Below are positions 29,816-38,093 of a stretch of DNA of 64,000 nt, piece by piece. The translations under genes and the position numbers were made by a program. How positions within the stretch are numbered: position 1 is the first letter of the stretch; every line of letters begins with the position of its first letter. Below the pieces are notes generated by a model that made no database searches, was not told the origin of the DNA, and saw only the letters and a list, made by a program, of their open reading frames with translations. Source of the stretch: Bartonella ancashensis (GTDB taxonomy: Bacteria > Pseudomonadota > Alphaproteobacteria > Rhizobiales > Rhizobiaceae); assembly GCF_001281405.1 (NCBI RefSeq), contig NZ_CP010401.1, positions 272,001-336,000 on the forward strand, written 5' to 3'.

Positions 29816-30703
29816 ATGGGATCTTTGGGTAGAAAAGCGCTTTTTTTTGCCTGCATGGGTGGTTTTCTTTGCTTTTTCTTTAATCCTACAAGGGGTTTTC
29901 CTCTCTTTGGCTCTGTGTCTTTACGGTTTTACCATGCTCATGCGCATACCCATGCCCTGGGCATTATTTTTGTTGGCCAAAATCTCGAACTTTCTGACCA
30001 GCATCTCCTAACGTCTTCTTTCCTTCTTGAAAGACCAGCATCCCCCGAAGGGTCGGCTTTCCCTGGAAAACCAACATCTCCTGAAGGGACGACATCCCTC
30101 GAAAAACCGGAATCTCCTGAAAGATCTACATTGCACGGAAAGTTGGCATCTTCTTCTCTAAGTCAAAGAGCCTCCTCCTCATACGCTCAAATACCGAGAT
30201 CTTCTTCCTATGAGCAACAAAAAGAAGCTGAAATTGCGCGTTTATTGAATGAATTGCAATTTTGTGCAGATTCTAATGAAGCAAAATCCCTCAGCAAAAA
30301 GATCCAACGCTTATGGAGTCAATCAGGTAATAAAACCATTGACCTTTTGATGCTTTGGGCTGAGCGCAGCATTGATGACCATGCCTATAGTGCAGCTCTT
30401 GACTATTTAGACAATGTTGTCGCGCTTTCTCCGAATTACCCAGAGGTTTGGACAAGACGTGCATGGGTTCATATTCAGTTAAATAACTTTAAGCATGCTC
30501 TTCTTGATCTCAAGCGAGCACTTCTTCTTGAACCCCGTAATTACATAGCTTATTTTCAGCTTGGCCTTGTCATGGAAGCGACAGAACGTCCACATCTTGC
30601 TATCAAGGCCTACGAGACAGCCTTATCTTATTACCCCAAGATGGAAGAGGTGCAAAAGCGTGTTGGCATCCTTCTTGATGAACAATATTTCCGGTCCACT
30701 TAA
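29816..30703 (+). CDS. Exported TPR-repeat protein
   Basis: 295 residues from an ATG; a TTG at 29807 is an alternative start. A hydrophobic N-terminal signal segment (KALFFACMGGFLCFFF) is followed by a proline/serine/glycine-rich spacer at about residues 65-115 built from degenerate SPEG/LEKPESPE units. A TPR domain then covers about 135-290: AYSALDYLDNVVALSPNYPEVWTRRAWVHIQL, KHALLDLKRALLLEPRNYIAYFQLG and LAIKAYETALSYYP. The C-terminal repeats resemble periplasmic tetratricopeptide proteins of rhizobia that follow rpmJ. A role in envelope or protein complex assembly is possible but not shown. The low-complexity spacer is likely to vary between strains. Confidence 0.8.
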   Translation: MGSLGRKALFFACMGGFLCFFFNPTRGFPLFGSVSLRFYHAHAHTHALGIIFVGQNLELSDQHLLTSSFLLERPASPEGSAFPGKPTSPEGTTSLEKPESPERSTLHGKLASSSLSQRASSSYAQIPRSSSYEQQKEAEIARLLNELQFCADSNEAKSLSKKIQRLWSQSGNKTIDLLMLWAERSIDDHAYSAALDYLDNVVALSPNYPEVWTRRAWVHIQLNNFKHALLDLKRALLLEPRNYIAYFQLGLVMEATERPHLAIKAYETALSYYPKMEEVQKRVGILLDEQYFRST

Positions 30704-30761
30704 GTCCTATATCATTTCAGTTTTGTAGATTTTATCTCTAGTAAAACAAGTTAGATTCTTC

Positions 30762-30915
30762 TATAATTGCCTTGGTGTTCTGCTCTTCTCGACAGGAAAT
30801 AACAGACGTCCCGGGGCCTTATTGATTCCTAAGGGAGCTGTCCCTGAGAAGGCTCGTGGGCTTTTTCATACGGCGCCCACCTACTGTGTAGGTCCCCGGA
30901 ATCAACCTTTTCCAT
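30762..30915 (+). ncRNA. ssrS: 6S RNA
   Basis: The conserved alphaproteobacterial 6S core is readable: TGCCTTGGTGTTC near the 5' end, GACGTCCCGGGGCCTT, GATTCC, AAGGGAGCTGTCCCTGA, GGCTCGTGGG, CGGCGCCCACCTAC, and GTAGGTCCCCGGAATCAA at the 3' end. 6S RNA sequesters the housekeeping RNA polymerase in stationary phase. It lies upstream of the formyl-THF cyclo-ligase gene, its classic neighbour. Exact ends are estimates. Confidence 0.88.
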
Positions 30916-31230
30916 CGGTCGCTGCGGTTCACCATTTGTATTTTTCCATCATTTTCTATTCTTATTGCGTTAGTTTTTCTTTTTAAACTGCTGTAATCGG
31001 CTTTTTTAGCCTCTGTGATAATCCACCATTTTCATGTTCTGGTAATTTTCACGATACCATATTCTCTCTTTTTTCCACCATGCGTCATCCTGCCTATTTT
31101 CAATTTATATGGCATCACATCTTCTTTTCACTTGCATTCTATTATAATTAAGGGACGATACGAATTTTCTTCCATAAAAACACCATCTCAGAAAGTGCTA
31201 GAGAGAAATATTGTGATAGTTTTTTCTACA

Positions 31231-31459
31231 CCCCACAGCATCTCTGCAACCCCACAGCATCTCTACCATCCCACAGCATCTCTACCATCCCACAGCATCT
31301 CTACCACCTCGCAGTATCTCTACCACCCCACAGCATCTCTGCAACCCCGCAGCATCTCTGCAACCCCACAGCATCTCTGCAACCCCACAGCATCTCTGCA
31401 ACCCCACAGCATCTCTGCAACCCCGCAGCATCTCTGCCACCCCACAGCATCTCTGTAAC
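31231..31459. repeat. 19-bp tandem array, 12 copies
   Basis: Units of CCCCACAGCATCTCTGCAA. The first few have CTACCAT/CTACCAC in place of CTGCAAC, the later ones are nearly identical. It lies between 6S RNA and the formyl-THF cyclo-ligase gene, where the two are normally closer. The rest of 30916-31640 shows no gene. Confidence 0.95.
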
Positions 31460-31640
31460 CCTTACCATGGGATAAAATGATAGTTGAAGAAATTTTATAT
31501 AACATCATCTCCTCTTCCCACTTGAGTGCTAATATAATAGGATGGTACAAATTTACATTCATGAATAAACCTTTTGGGAAGTGATGAAAAGAAGAATCAC
31601 TGAAATTCTAAATTCTGTGTCTTCGTAACGTGATAGAATA

Positions 31641-32261
31641 ATGGATGAGATAATGTTTGAAGACGCTGAAGATTTATCTTCCATTTTATCGGTTCGATCT
31701 CGTCTTCGCCATGTTGGATTTTCGCAACGTGAACAACTCTCTGAACATGATCGTCATATTTTTTCATATCACGCATGTTTTCATATGATCCATGCTCTTG
31801 AACAAAGGATTGATAATTTTTCCCAATTGATTGTTTCTGGTTATTGGCCCATAAAATCAGAACTCACACCTCTTCCCTTTTTAGAGTATGTGCTATCACA
31901 AGGTGGGCGTTTAGCACTACCTGCTGTGATTGATAAAACTACAATGGTTTTTCGTTCTTATTCACTGAACGATCCTTTAGAGCGCATGGCTTTTAACACA
32001 TTTGGCCCTGAAGAAAAGCAGGCTATTCTCGTACCAAATATTGTGATTGTTCCTCTTTTGGCTTTTGACCGTCAAGGCCACCGCTTAGGCTATGGCAAAG
32101 GCTATTATGACCGTGCTCTTTTTGCATTGAAAGCCCAGGGACATTCTGTACAATTATGGGGATTAGGTTTTTCATGCCAAGAAGTTCCATCAATTCCTGC
32201 AATAGAGCATGATCTTGTTTTGCATGGTATTTTTACAGAAAAAGATTTTTTTGAATGTTAA
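31641..32261 (+). CDS. 5-formyltetrahydrofolate cyclo-ligase
   Basis: 206 residues. It converts 5-formyl-THF and ATP to 5,10-methenyl-THF. The N-terminal helix RSRLRHVGFSQREQLSEHD takes the place of the basic family start. The diagnostic C-terminal motifs are intact: ILVPNIVIVPLLAFDRQGHRLGYGKGYYDR (nucleotide-binding GYGKGYYDR), GLGFSCQEV and PAIEHDLVLHGIFTE. It sits 18 bp before the YmdB-type gene, so the two are probably co-transcribed, and downstream of 6S RNA as in many proteobacteria. Confidence 0.93.
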   Translation: MDEIMFEDAEDLSSILSVRSRLRHVGFSQREQLSEHDRHIFSYHACFHMIHALEQRIDNFSQLIVSGYWPIKSELTPLPFLEYVLSQGGRLALPAVIDKTTMVFRSYSLNDPLERMAFNTFGPEEKQAILVPNIVIVPLLAFDRQGHRLGYGKGYYDRALFALKAQGHSVQLWGLGFSCQEVPSIPAIEHDLVLHGIFTEKDFFEC

Positions 32262-32281
32262 ATTGTGATTAAACTAAGGTT

Positions 32282-33130
32282 ATGCGTTTTTTATTTTTAG
32301 GTGATATTGTAGGAGCAACGGGGTGTGCTGCTGTATTTTATGGGCTTCCTCGCCTTGTCGAATATTGGAATCTTGATTTTGTTGTTGTGAATGGTGAAAA
32401 TGCATCACACGGCTTTGGCCTTACTCAAGAAACTTATCATGCCCTCTTAGCAGCAGGTGCTGATGTTGTTACCACAGGCAATCATGCTTTTCATTGTAAA
32501 GAAACACTACAATACGCAAATTATAGTGATCGCTTTCTACGTCCCGCCAATTTTATTTCTGGAACCCCGGGGAAAGGTTTTGGCCTCTTTACGGCAAGAA
32601 ATGAAGCACGTGTCCTTGTGAGCAATATTTTAGGCAGCGTCTTTATGCCTTGTACAGTAGATAACCCTTTTACGACGGCGGATAAAATTATTTCAGAATT
32701 CCCTTTAAAAGAGAAGGCTGATGCAATTATCATCGACTTTCATGCAGAAGTAACAAGTGAAAAACAATGTTTTGGCCATTTTTGTGATGGCCGTGTTAGT
32801 GTTGTTGTGGGCACGCATACACATATTCCTACAGCTGATGCACAAATTTTAACAAATGGCAGTGCTTATCTATCCGATGCAGGCATGTGTGGTGATTATG
32901 ATTCATCTCTTGGAATGGATAAAAAGGAGCCTATGCATCGTTTTGTTTATCAAACGAAGCAAGAATCTTACCGACCAGCTCAAGGTCCTGCTACATTGTG
33001 TGGCTTAGCGGTTGAGATCTCTGACCATACAGGTCTTGCAGAAAAAATTTCGCCTATTCGCCTTGGCCCCCATTTAGCATCTGCCTCTCCTGACTTTTGG
33101 GAACCCTTACCCCCCCATTTTATATTTTAA
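32282..33130 (+). CDS. YmdB-family metallophosphoesterase
   Basis: 282 residues. Motifs of the calcineurin-like YmdB family are clear: LFLGDIVGATG (metal-binding Asp), VVVNGENASHGFGLT, VVTTGNHAFH, IIIDFHAEVTSEK and VVGTHTHIPTADAQIL with the His cluster. In Bacillus the family hydrolyses 2',3'-cyclic nucleotides and affects RNA turnover; here the substrate is not known. It is probably co-transcribed with the cyclo-ligase gene and converges on murA. Confidence 0.92.
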   Translation: MRFLFLGDIVGATGCAAVFYGLPRLVEYWNLDFVVVNGENASHGFGLTQETYHALLAAGADVVTTGNHAFHCKETLQYANYSDRFLRPANFISGTPGKGFGLFTARNEARVLVSNILGSVFMPCTVDNPFTTADKIISEFPLKEKADAIIIDFHAEVTSEKQCFGHFCDGRVSVVVGTHTHIPTADAQILTNGSAYLSDAGMCGDYDSSLGMDKKEPMHRFVYQTKQESYRPAQGPATLCGLAVEISDHTGLAEKISPIRLGPHLASASPDFWEPLPPHFIF

Positions 33131-33167
33131 AACTATTCATTTTTTATCATAAAGCAGAGAGAAACCT

Positions 33168-33500
33168 AAAAACTCCCCAATTGGCCACAGGCCTCTCGGT
33201 TAGCCACAGGCTTCCTAATTGGCCACAATCCTCTCAGTTGGCACAAACCTCCCAGTTGACCACAGACCTCTCAGTTGGCCACAATCCTCTCAGTTGCCAC
33301 AAACCTCTCAGTTAGCACAGACCTCTCAGTTAGCCACGATCCTCTCAGTTGGCACAAACCTCCCAATTGGCCACAGACCTCTCAGTTAGCACAGGCCTCT
33401 CAGTTGGCACAAACCTCCCAGTTGACCACAGGCCTCTCAGTTGGCCACAGACTTCCCAGTTAGCACAAGCTTCCCAGTTGGCCACAGGCTTCCCAGTTGG
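33168..33500. repeat. Degenerate 18-19-bp tandem array between YmdB and murA
   Basis: About 18 units of CCTCTCAGTTGGCCACAGA type, with frequent GGCACAAA, TGACCACAG and TTAGCACAG variants and CTCCCAGTT/CTTCCCAGTT alternation. It fills the gap between two convergent genes, starting about 40 bp after the YmdB stop and ending about 30 bp before the murA stop. Confidence 0.93.
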
Positions 33501-33530
33501 CCGTCATCTCCCAACGCGCTGATGGTAAAT

Positions 33531-34823
33531 TTAGACGGTTACGCGTTGAATACACGCACCACATTGAGCCAATTTTTCCTCTAACCGTTCAAAACCACGA
33601 TCCAGATGATATACACGATTAATCATTGTTGTTCCCGTTGCAGCAAGTGCAGCAATAACAAGAGAAACAGATGCACGCAGATCTGTTGCCATTACTTGAG
33701 CACCTTGTAAATGATCCCTTCCATGCACAATTGCTGTTTTTCCCTCGAGTGTAATATGTGCTCCCAAACGTGCTAATTCCTGTACATGCATGAAGCGATT
33801 TTCAAAAATGGTCTCTGTGATGCGCGCTTCTCCCTGAGCACGTATCATTAACGCCATAAATTGAGCTTGCAAATCTGTTGGAAAAGCAGGGAACGGAGCT
33901 GTTTCAATATCAACAGGTTTAATTTTGTCCATACTATCACAGCTAACACGGATACCATCAGCCTTTTCTTCAATGGAAATCCCAACCTGTCTCAGAACAT
34001 CAAGCACTACGGTAAGATGTTCTGGAACGGCATTTTTCAACAAAACATCCCCTCCAGTCATTGCAACGGCCATAGCATAAGTTCCAGCCTCAATTCGATC
34101 AGGAATAACACTAACACGTGCCCCATGAAGTTTCTCAACACCTTTAATAACAAGGGTATCTGTCCCTTCTCCAGAGATATTTGCTCCCATTGCTCTTAGC
34201 GTTTGGACAAGATTGGTAACCTCTGGCTCACAAGCAGCATTTTGCAGAGTTGTTTCCCCTTCTGCCAAAACAGCTGCCATCAGCATGATATGTGTTCCTC
34301 CAACAGTCACTTTGGGGAAACGGTAGCATGCAGCTTTTAAACCTTTTGCTGCTGTGGCATGAACATATCCATTTTTAATAGCTATATCAGCTCCCAAAGC
34401 TTTAAGACCTTCAAGAATGAAATCGACAGGACGCGTTCCAATAGCACATCCACCCGGTAGCGAAACACATGCTTCCCGACAACGGGCTAATAATGGCCCA
34501 ATCACCCAAAAACTAGCGCGCATTTTCCGTACAAGTTCATAAGGAGCACACGTTGTTGTGATCGATTTTCCAGTAAAATGAATTGTTCTTGAATAGGCAG
34601 AATCATTGTGCACTTTCCGTCCTTCAACGGCATAGCCAATTCCATGGTTATTTAAGATACGGATAAGGCATTCAACATCAACTAAATGAGGAACATTATC
34701 AATAGTAAGCGCTTCATCTGTAAGCAATGCAGCAATCATCAAAGGCAGTGCAGCATTTTTTGCACCTGAAATAGGAATAACGCCTTTGAGTGTTTTTCCC
34801 CCAAGAATTTTAATTGAATCCAT
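33531..34823 (-). CDS. murA: UDP-N-acetylglucosamine 1-carboxyvinyltransferase MurA
   Basis: 430 residues, the family length. It transfers enolpyruvate from PEP to UDP-GlcNAc, the first committed step of peptidoglycan synthesis. Motifs: GGKTLKGVIPISGAKNAALPLM (substrate-binding Lys and Asn), the catalytic loop LPGGCAIGTRPVDF with its Cys (the residue alkylated by fosfomycin), IPDRIEAGTYAMA, and FPTDLQAQFMAL with the catalytic Asp. Nothing unusual was noticed. It is followed by the tandem array on the 3' side and preceded by a small basic protein gene. Confidence 0.97.
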   Translation of the reverse strand: MDSIKILGGKTLKGVIPISGAKNAALPLMIAALLTDEALTIDNVPHLVDVECLIRILNNHGIGYAVEGRKVHNDSAYSRTIHFTGKSITTTCAPYELVRKMRASFWVIGPLLARCREACVSLPGGCAIGTRPVDFILEGLKALGADIAIKNGYVHATAAKGLKAACYRFPKVTVGGTHIMLMAAVLAEGETTLQNAACEPEVTNLVQTLRAMGANISGEGTDTLVIKGVEKLHGARVSVIPDRIEAGTYAMAVAMTGGDVLLKNAVPEHLTVVLDVLRQVGISIEEKADGIRVSCDSMDKIKPVDIETAPFPAFPTDLQAQFMALMIRAQGEARITETIFENRFMHVQELARLGAHITLEGKTAIVHGRDHLQGAQVMATDLRASVSLVIAALAATGTTMINRVYHLDRGFERLEEKLAQCGACIQRVTV

Positions 34824-34921
34824 AATTTTATTTTGTCCTTCTACTCCTTCCTTTTGTTGAATTTTTTTCTAGATTCCACAAAAGGAAACTCCCAAGAGCA
34901 TTTGTCATCAATCACTTTTAA

Positions 34922-35143
34922 TTAATCGAAAGAGTTTTCTAAAAGCACACTATTCATAGCAGGTTTTTTTATGGGCTCTCCTCCCCTGGCTCTCTGCCGA
35001 CTTTGTTCTTTACGACGTTTTAAATTCTCACGTAACTGTTTAGCAAGCCGTTGTTCTCGTTGCTTTGCTTTTTCGTTTTTTATTTTATCATGATCACACT
35101 TACTATTTTCTTTTTCTAACATCATGGCATCTTCCAACATCAT
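34922..35143 (-). CDS. Small charged protein upstream of murA
   Basis: 73 residues, very rich in Lys, Arg, Gln and Glu: KAKQREQRLAKQLRENLKRRKEQSRQRARG. Similar short LRENLKRRKxQ proteins are found next to murA in rhizobia; function is unknown. The first residues are a small duplication (MMLEDAMMLE, from an ATCATGGCATCTTC DNA repeat near 35120-35150), so the true start is uncertain. Confidence 0.65.
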   Translation of the reverse strand: MMLEDAMMLEKENSKCDHDKIKNEKAKQREQRLAKQLRENLKRRKEQSRQRARGGEPIKKPAMNSVLLENSFD

Positions 35144-35377
35144 GGCATCTTCACGCTATTATTTTAAAATCTTTTAGATTTTGGTCTTGTTATTTCAGTG
35201 AGTTCCACTTTGTAAAAGCGAATAACTAACAAAGTAACTACGGAAAATTATGAATCACTCACTCTTTTCCTGACAGCCATCGTGACATAAGAAATATTTT
35301 CTTGCAAGAAGAGACAGAGACTCTCTTGCCTATTTTACAACAATATGGCACAAGGCGGCGCAGTGTATGAATGAGAT

Positions 35378-35452
35378 GCTGCGGTAGCTCAGTGGCAGAG
35401 CACTCCCTTGGTAAGGGAGAGGTCGAGAGTTCAATCCTCTCTCGCAGCACCA
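35378..35452 (+). tRNA. tRNA-Thr (GGU)
   Basis: A full cloverleaf of 75 nt with encoded CCA. Acceptor arm GCTGCGG pairs with TCGCAGC (one G-T). D arm GCTCAGTGGCAGAGC, anticodon arm CTCCC-TTGGTAA-GGGAG (anticodon GGT) and T arm GAGAG-TTCAATC-CTCTC are present. It marks the left edge of the phage-like replication island. Confidence 0.96.
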
Positions 35453-35504
35453 TGAGGGGAGCTTCTCGTAAAAATGAGGCTTTCATTTCTACACGCCCCC
35501 CATC

Positions 35505-35700
35505 TTTAGCAGTTCCACTCTCAGTAGTTCCACTCTCAGCAGTTCCATCTTCAGCAGTTCCATCTTCAGCAGTTCCATCTTCAGCAGTTCCATCTTCAGC
35601 AGTTCCATCTTCAGCAGTTCCATCTTCAGCAGTTCCATCTTCAGCGGTTCCATCTTCAGCGGTTCCATCTTCAGCGGTTCCATCTTCAGCGGTTCCATCC
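35505..35700. repeat. 15-bp tandem array, about 13 copies
   Basis: Units of TTCAGCAGTTCCATC; the first units carry CACTC in place of CATCT, the last carry TTCAGCGG. It lies between tRNA-Thr and the 3' end of the convergent YqaJ gene. The 15-bp period leaves long repeat-peptide frames open on both strands, none believable as genes. Confidence 0.95.
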
Positions 35701-35707
35701 TCCTTCT

Positions 35708-36325
35708 TCACTTACCGAAATTTTTGAGAAGATATACCATCCTTTCCAAGGCCTCATTAAAACGTCTAATTTCACTATCAAGCTTACGAATATATACCTC
35801 ATCACGATAAGCTCGTTTGATCAAAGGTGGCATTCCAGGCCAATACAGCATGAGATCAATCCATTCCCGTTGCGCAATCCATAACCCTCCCTGACATTGG
35901 GCTTTGTGCTCGATTGGAAAAGAGTTTTGATAAAAATGTGGAATTAAAATTTCAGGTTTTTTTGGTTTTATTTCCAATATTCCATCTGCCCCAATCAAAG
36001 CATCTGGTGAAAATCCTTTCATACGATCATCTGCCAAAAGGAAACCAACGCATTCAGGTTTTGTTTGTGTTAATGTTCCATAAAGTTGCCGTGCTGTTGG
36101 CTCCAATTCTGTGCCACGCCGCATTGGAGCTGTTGTTCCCTCTTCAACAACTTTTCCGGTAATTCTTTCACCGGCAAGTTTCATCATCAAAGCTTGATAT
36201 TTTTGTGTTTTTTGTCCATCTTTTTTACGTGCCAAAACCATCTCAAATACCGAGGCGGTTACTAGACCATGACGCACCTGATGCCATTCCGCTGTTCCTT
36301 GAACACAATCAATGGTAACCGGCAT
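35708..36325 (-). CDS. YqaJ-family viral recombinase / exonuclease
   Basis: 205 residues. Characteristic motifs: GTAEWHQVRHGLVTASVFEMVLARK (start of the YqaJ fold), MRRGTELEPTARQLY (catalytic Glu), PDALIGADGILEIKPKK (metal-binding Asp and the E-x-K motif) and HKAQCQGGLWIAQREWIDLMLYWPG. Proteins of this family are lambda-exonuclease-like and act with a single-strand-annealing protein in phage recombination or at DNA ends. No annealing partner is visible nearby. In a run-off replication setting it could process ends. The gene points toward tRNA-Thr. Confidence 0.9.
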   Translation of the reverse strand: MPVTIDCVQGTAEWHQVRHGLVTASVFEMVLARKKDGQKTQKYQALMMKLAGERITGKVVEEGTTAPMRRGTELEPTARQLYGTLTQTKPECVGFLLADDRMKGFSPDALIGADGILEIKPKKPEILIPHFYQNSFPIEHKAQCQGGLWIAQREWIDLMLYWPGMPPLIKRAYRDEVYIRKLDSEIRRFNEALERMVYLLKNFGK

Positions 36326-36605
36326 ATCTTCTTTTTCCTTATTTTATTTGCTCTCTATTTGCGCATAATTCTACTCTTCACTTGTGCGTAGTTTTGTTGT
36401 GCAATTGCACATCTCTTCTCCCTCATTGCGCAAGCATCCCCCCATTCTTTATTTTCTATAATCACAGAAGAGGGAATATTTTCTTTATAGTCGCAGAAGA
36501 ACGGATTATATCTCTCCTTACAATTTTAGAAAAATAGCCTCCTTTTCTGCTATACAACCATAGAGAAAAATTCTCAGGCTTAGTGTGATAGAGTCATGCC
36601 GTTTC
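36326..36605. other. Spacer in the phage island
   Basis: 280 bp between the acidic-protein gene and the YqaJ gene. A TCACAGAAGAGGGAATATTTTC-type segment is imperfectly repeated (36462-36484 and about 36490-36510). No gene was seen. Confidence 0.45.
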
Positions 36606-37025
36606 TTATCCCCTTTCATCTTCCGTAGTATCATAACGAGATAAGACATCATGCAAACGTAAGCGATGTTGTTGTTCATAAGAACCATAAAGGCTACGCT
36701 CATAATCATTGGCAATGTTTTGTTCTAAATAGTCACGATAAACTTCACTATTGAGAATGAAAGGTTGTACACAATCCATCATATCATGTTGGACCATCAT
36801 ATCGCTTTGGGAGATATAAATATCAGCAATATCTTCACTAATATCATCAGCATGCAGCGTTATGAGATCAAGTCTCAGCAGCCTTTGAATGGCTTCTCTA
36901 TTATCTACAAGCTCAAGAATTTCTTCCGAGCTCTCTATAGGTCCTACATAGATATCTCCATTTTCATCATCACATAGAATGATAAGAATTTCATCCTCTT
37001 TAATGAATAATCTTTTTTTGATCAT
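36606..37025 (-). CDS. Acidic phage-island protein of unknown function
   Basis: 139 residues, rich in Asp and Glu with few basic residues (IILCDDENGDIYVGPIESSEEILELVDNREAIQRLLRL; DDISEDIADIYIS). The N-terminal half could be a small alpha/beta domain and the C-terminal half is helical and Tyr-rich. The fold and acid surface resemble phage-borne DNA mimics or inhibitors only in a general way; no family is claimed. It lies between the YqaJ and XRE genes, with an operator-like palindrome about 100 bp upstream (37127), so it may be repressed by the XRE protein. Confidence 0.6.
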   Translation of the reverse strand: MIKKRLFIKEDEILIILCDDENGDIYVGPIESSEEILELVDNREAIQRLLRLDLITLHADDISEDIADIYISQSDMMVQHDMMDCVQPFILNSEVYRDYLEQNIANDYERSLYGSYEQQHRLRLHDVLSRYDTTEDERG

Positions 37026-37126
37026 TTTTTCCCCCTGGATAGTTGATAACGCTAAGCTTTATCTTGACATGGTCAAATATAGCGTTAGTCTTATATCCTC
37101 TATGGGAGAGATGTCAATCATTTTTT

Positions 37127-37142
37127 ATCCTTCAAAAAGGAT
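37127..37142. promoter_or_regulatory. Operator-like palindrome (left)
   Basis: ATCCTT-CAAA-AAGGAT, a perfect 6-bp inverted repeat. It differs from the site near 37710 by only a few bases and lies upstream of both a plus-strand frame (37155) and the minus-strand acidic gene. Likely a binding site of the neighbouring XRE repressor. Confidence 0.6.
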
Positions 37143-37154
37143 ATTTTAAAACTA

Positions 37155-37423
37155 TGAGACATCCAAACGACCTTATAAGGATAAAGCTCCTTTTTATTAT
37201 TCTCTATCATGTCGCTTTGCTATTCCCAATTTGTTCTCACTTTAAAGCAACCCAAACGGGGGGGGTAGCTGAAATGCACAACTTAGATTTACTAGATTAC
37301 TGGAATAACTTTGACTCCAAAAAACGTAAAGCGCTGATTATTTTACTTCGTCAATTGGTTTTCGCAAAAGAGTCAAGATTGCCTTACGTTCCTCAGAAGA
37401 AATCTTCGAAATCAGATCAATAA
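37155..37423 (+). CDS. Short exported-looking protein convergent with the repressor
   Basis: 89 residues from MRHPNDLIRIKLLF. An N-terminal hydrophobic stretch (LLFIILYHVALLFPI) may be a signal or anchor. The C-terminal part LDYWNNFDSKKRKALIILLRQL resembles the end of the neighbouring XRE repressor (SSEERKAILTLLRKPI), but is encoded on the other strand, so the 3' ends of the two genes form an imperfect inverted repeat of each other. The last 86 bp overlap the repressor gene. It could be a remnant of a second regulator or a real small gene. Confidence 0.4.
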
Positions 37424-37664
37424 ATTCCTGATCTTCAAGACTTGCACCCTGTCCGTACAAAATATAACTCATGCTCACATTGAGTGTATGGCACACATCA
37501 GAAAGGGATTCAATTGTTGGGTCCTTTCCTTCAGAAAGGATAGAGTGAAGGTATCCAGCTCCTTTTCCTGCGGCAAGAGAAACAGACCGTTTTGACCGCC
37601 CACTTTTTTGGAGCGCTTCACTCAATCTTTGACGCCAACCCTTAATATTCATTATTTCACCCAT
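37338..37664 (-). CDS. XRE-family transcriptional repressor (phage-like)
   Basis: 108 residues. The N-terminal helix-turn-helix is clear: WRQRLSEALQKSGRSKRSVSLAAGKGAGYLHSILSEGKDPTIESLSDVCHTLNVSMSYILYG. The C-terminal tail (SSEERKAILTLLRKPIDEVK) is short, with no LexA-type peptidase domain, so induction by RecA-driven self-cleavage is unlikely. Two operator-like repeats lie just upstream (37687-37725) and a third at 37127, as for an autorepressed phage immunity gene. It probably silences the replication genes on its right. Confidence 0.85.
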   Translation of the reverse strand: MGEIMNIKGWRQRLSEALQKSGRSKRSVSLAAGKGAGYLHSILSEGKDPTIESLSDVCHTLNVSMSYILYGQGASLEDQEFIDLISKISSEERKAILTLLRKPIDEVK

Positions 37665-37686
37665 CGCCTGTCTTTTTTAAACATAG

Positions 37687-37732
37687 TCCTCTAAAAATTG
37701 ACTTGTAATGTCCTCTAAAAAGGATATATACT
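37687..37732. promoter_or_regulatory. Repressor operators and rightward promoter
   Basis: Two direct copies of GTCCTCTAAAAA (starting about 37687 and 37710) flank a TTGACT (-35-like, 37698-37703); the second extends into AAGGAT and a TATATACT region. The second copy reads GTCCTCTAAAAAGGAT, matching the palindrome at 37127 at most positions. This fits a pR-like promoter directed at the DUF1376 and primase genes, controlled by the XRE protein. Confidence 0.6.
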
Positions 37733-38093
37733 AACGCAACATATTATTTTTTTGGGAGGGCTGCACTTTCTTGACTAATACAACCATTCATCACCCGAAA
37801 GGATCAGACAGGCACACCCCAAAAACCCATGTATATTACTTTTATATTCTTCATTTTGCTGTTCATGCAACCTCACAGTGTATAATGATAGGATTCTAAA
37901 CTTAGAAAGCTGGCCTACACCATTTAAAAATAGGGTCATCAAGTGGAATAAATAGGAGCACCACTGAATAAAGCTTTTACATCTTTTACAAAAACCCTGC
38001 TGTTTTTGTAAATTTTTTCGTAAGCTTGGAAACATTATTTTATGTTTTTTTCTGAACAATCATGAACAAAATACAAAGAAATTTGGCCAAACC
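37733..38093. other. Leader of the replication operon
   Basis: 361 bp between the repressor promoter and the DUF1376 gene. No believable gene was seen. This would be a natural place for an origin or an RNA leader in a phage replication module, but no iteron set was found by eye. Confidence 0.4.

Noticed and set aside
35259..35711. Frames encoding (AEDGT)n or (MEPLK)n on the minus strand across tRNA-Thr
   Set aside because: They are read through the 15-bp array and run antisense through a tRNA gene; they are not real genes.
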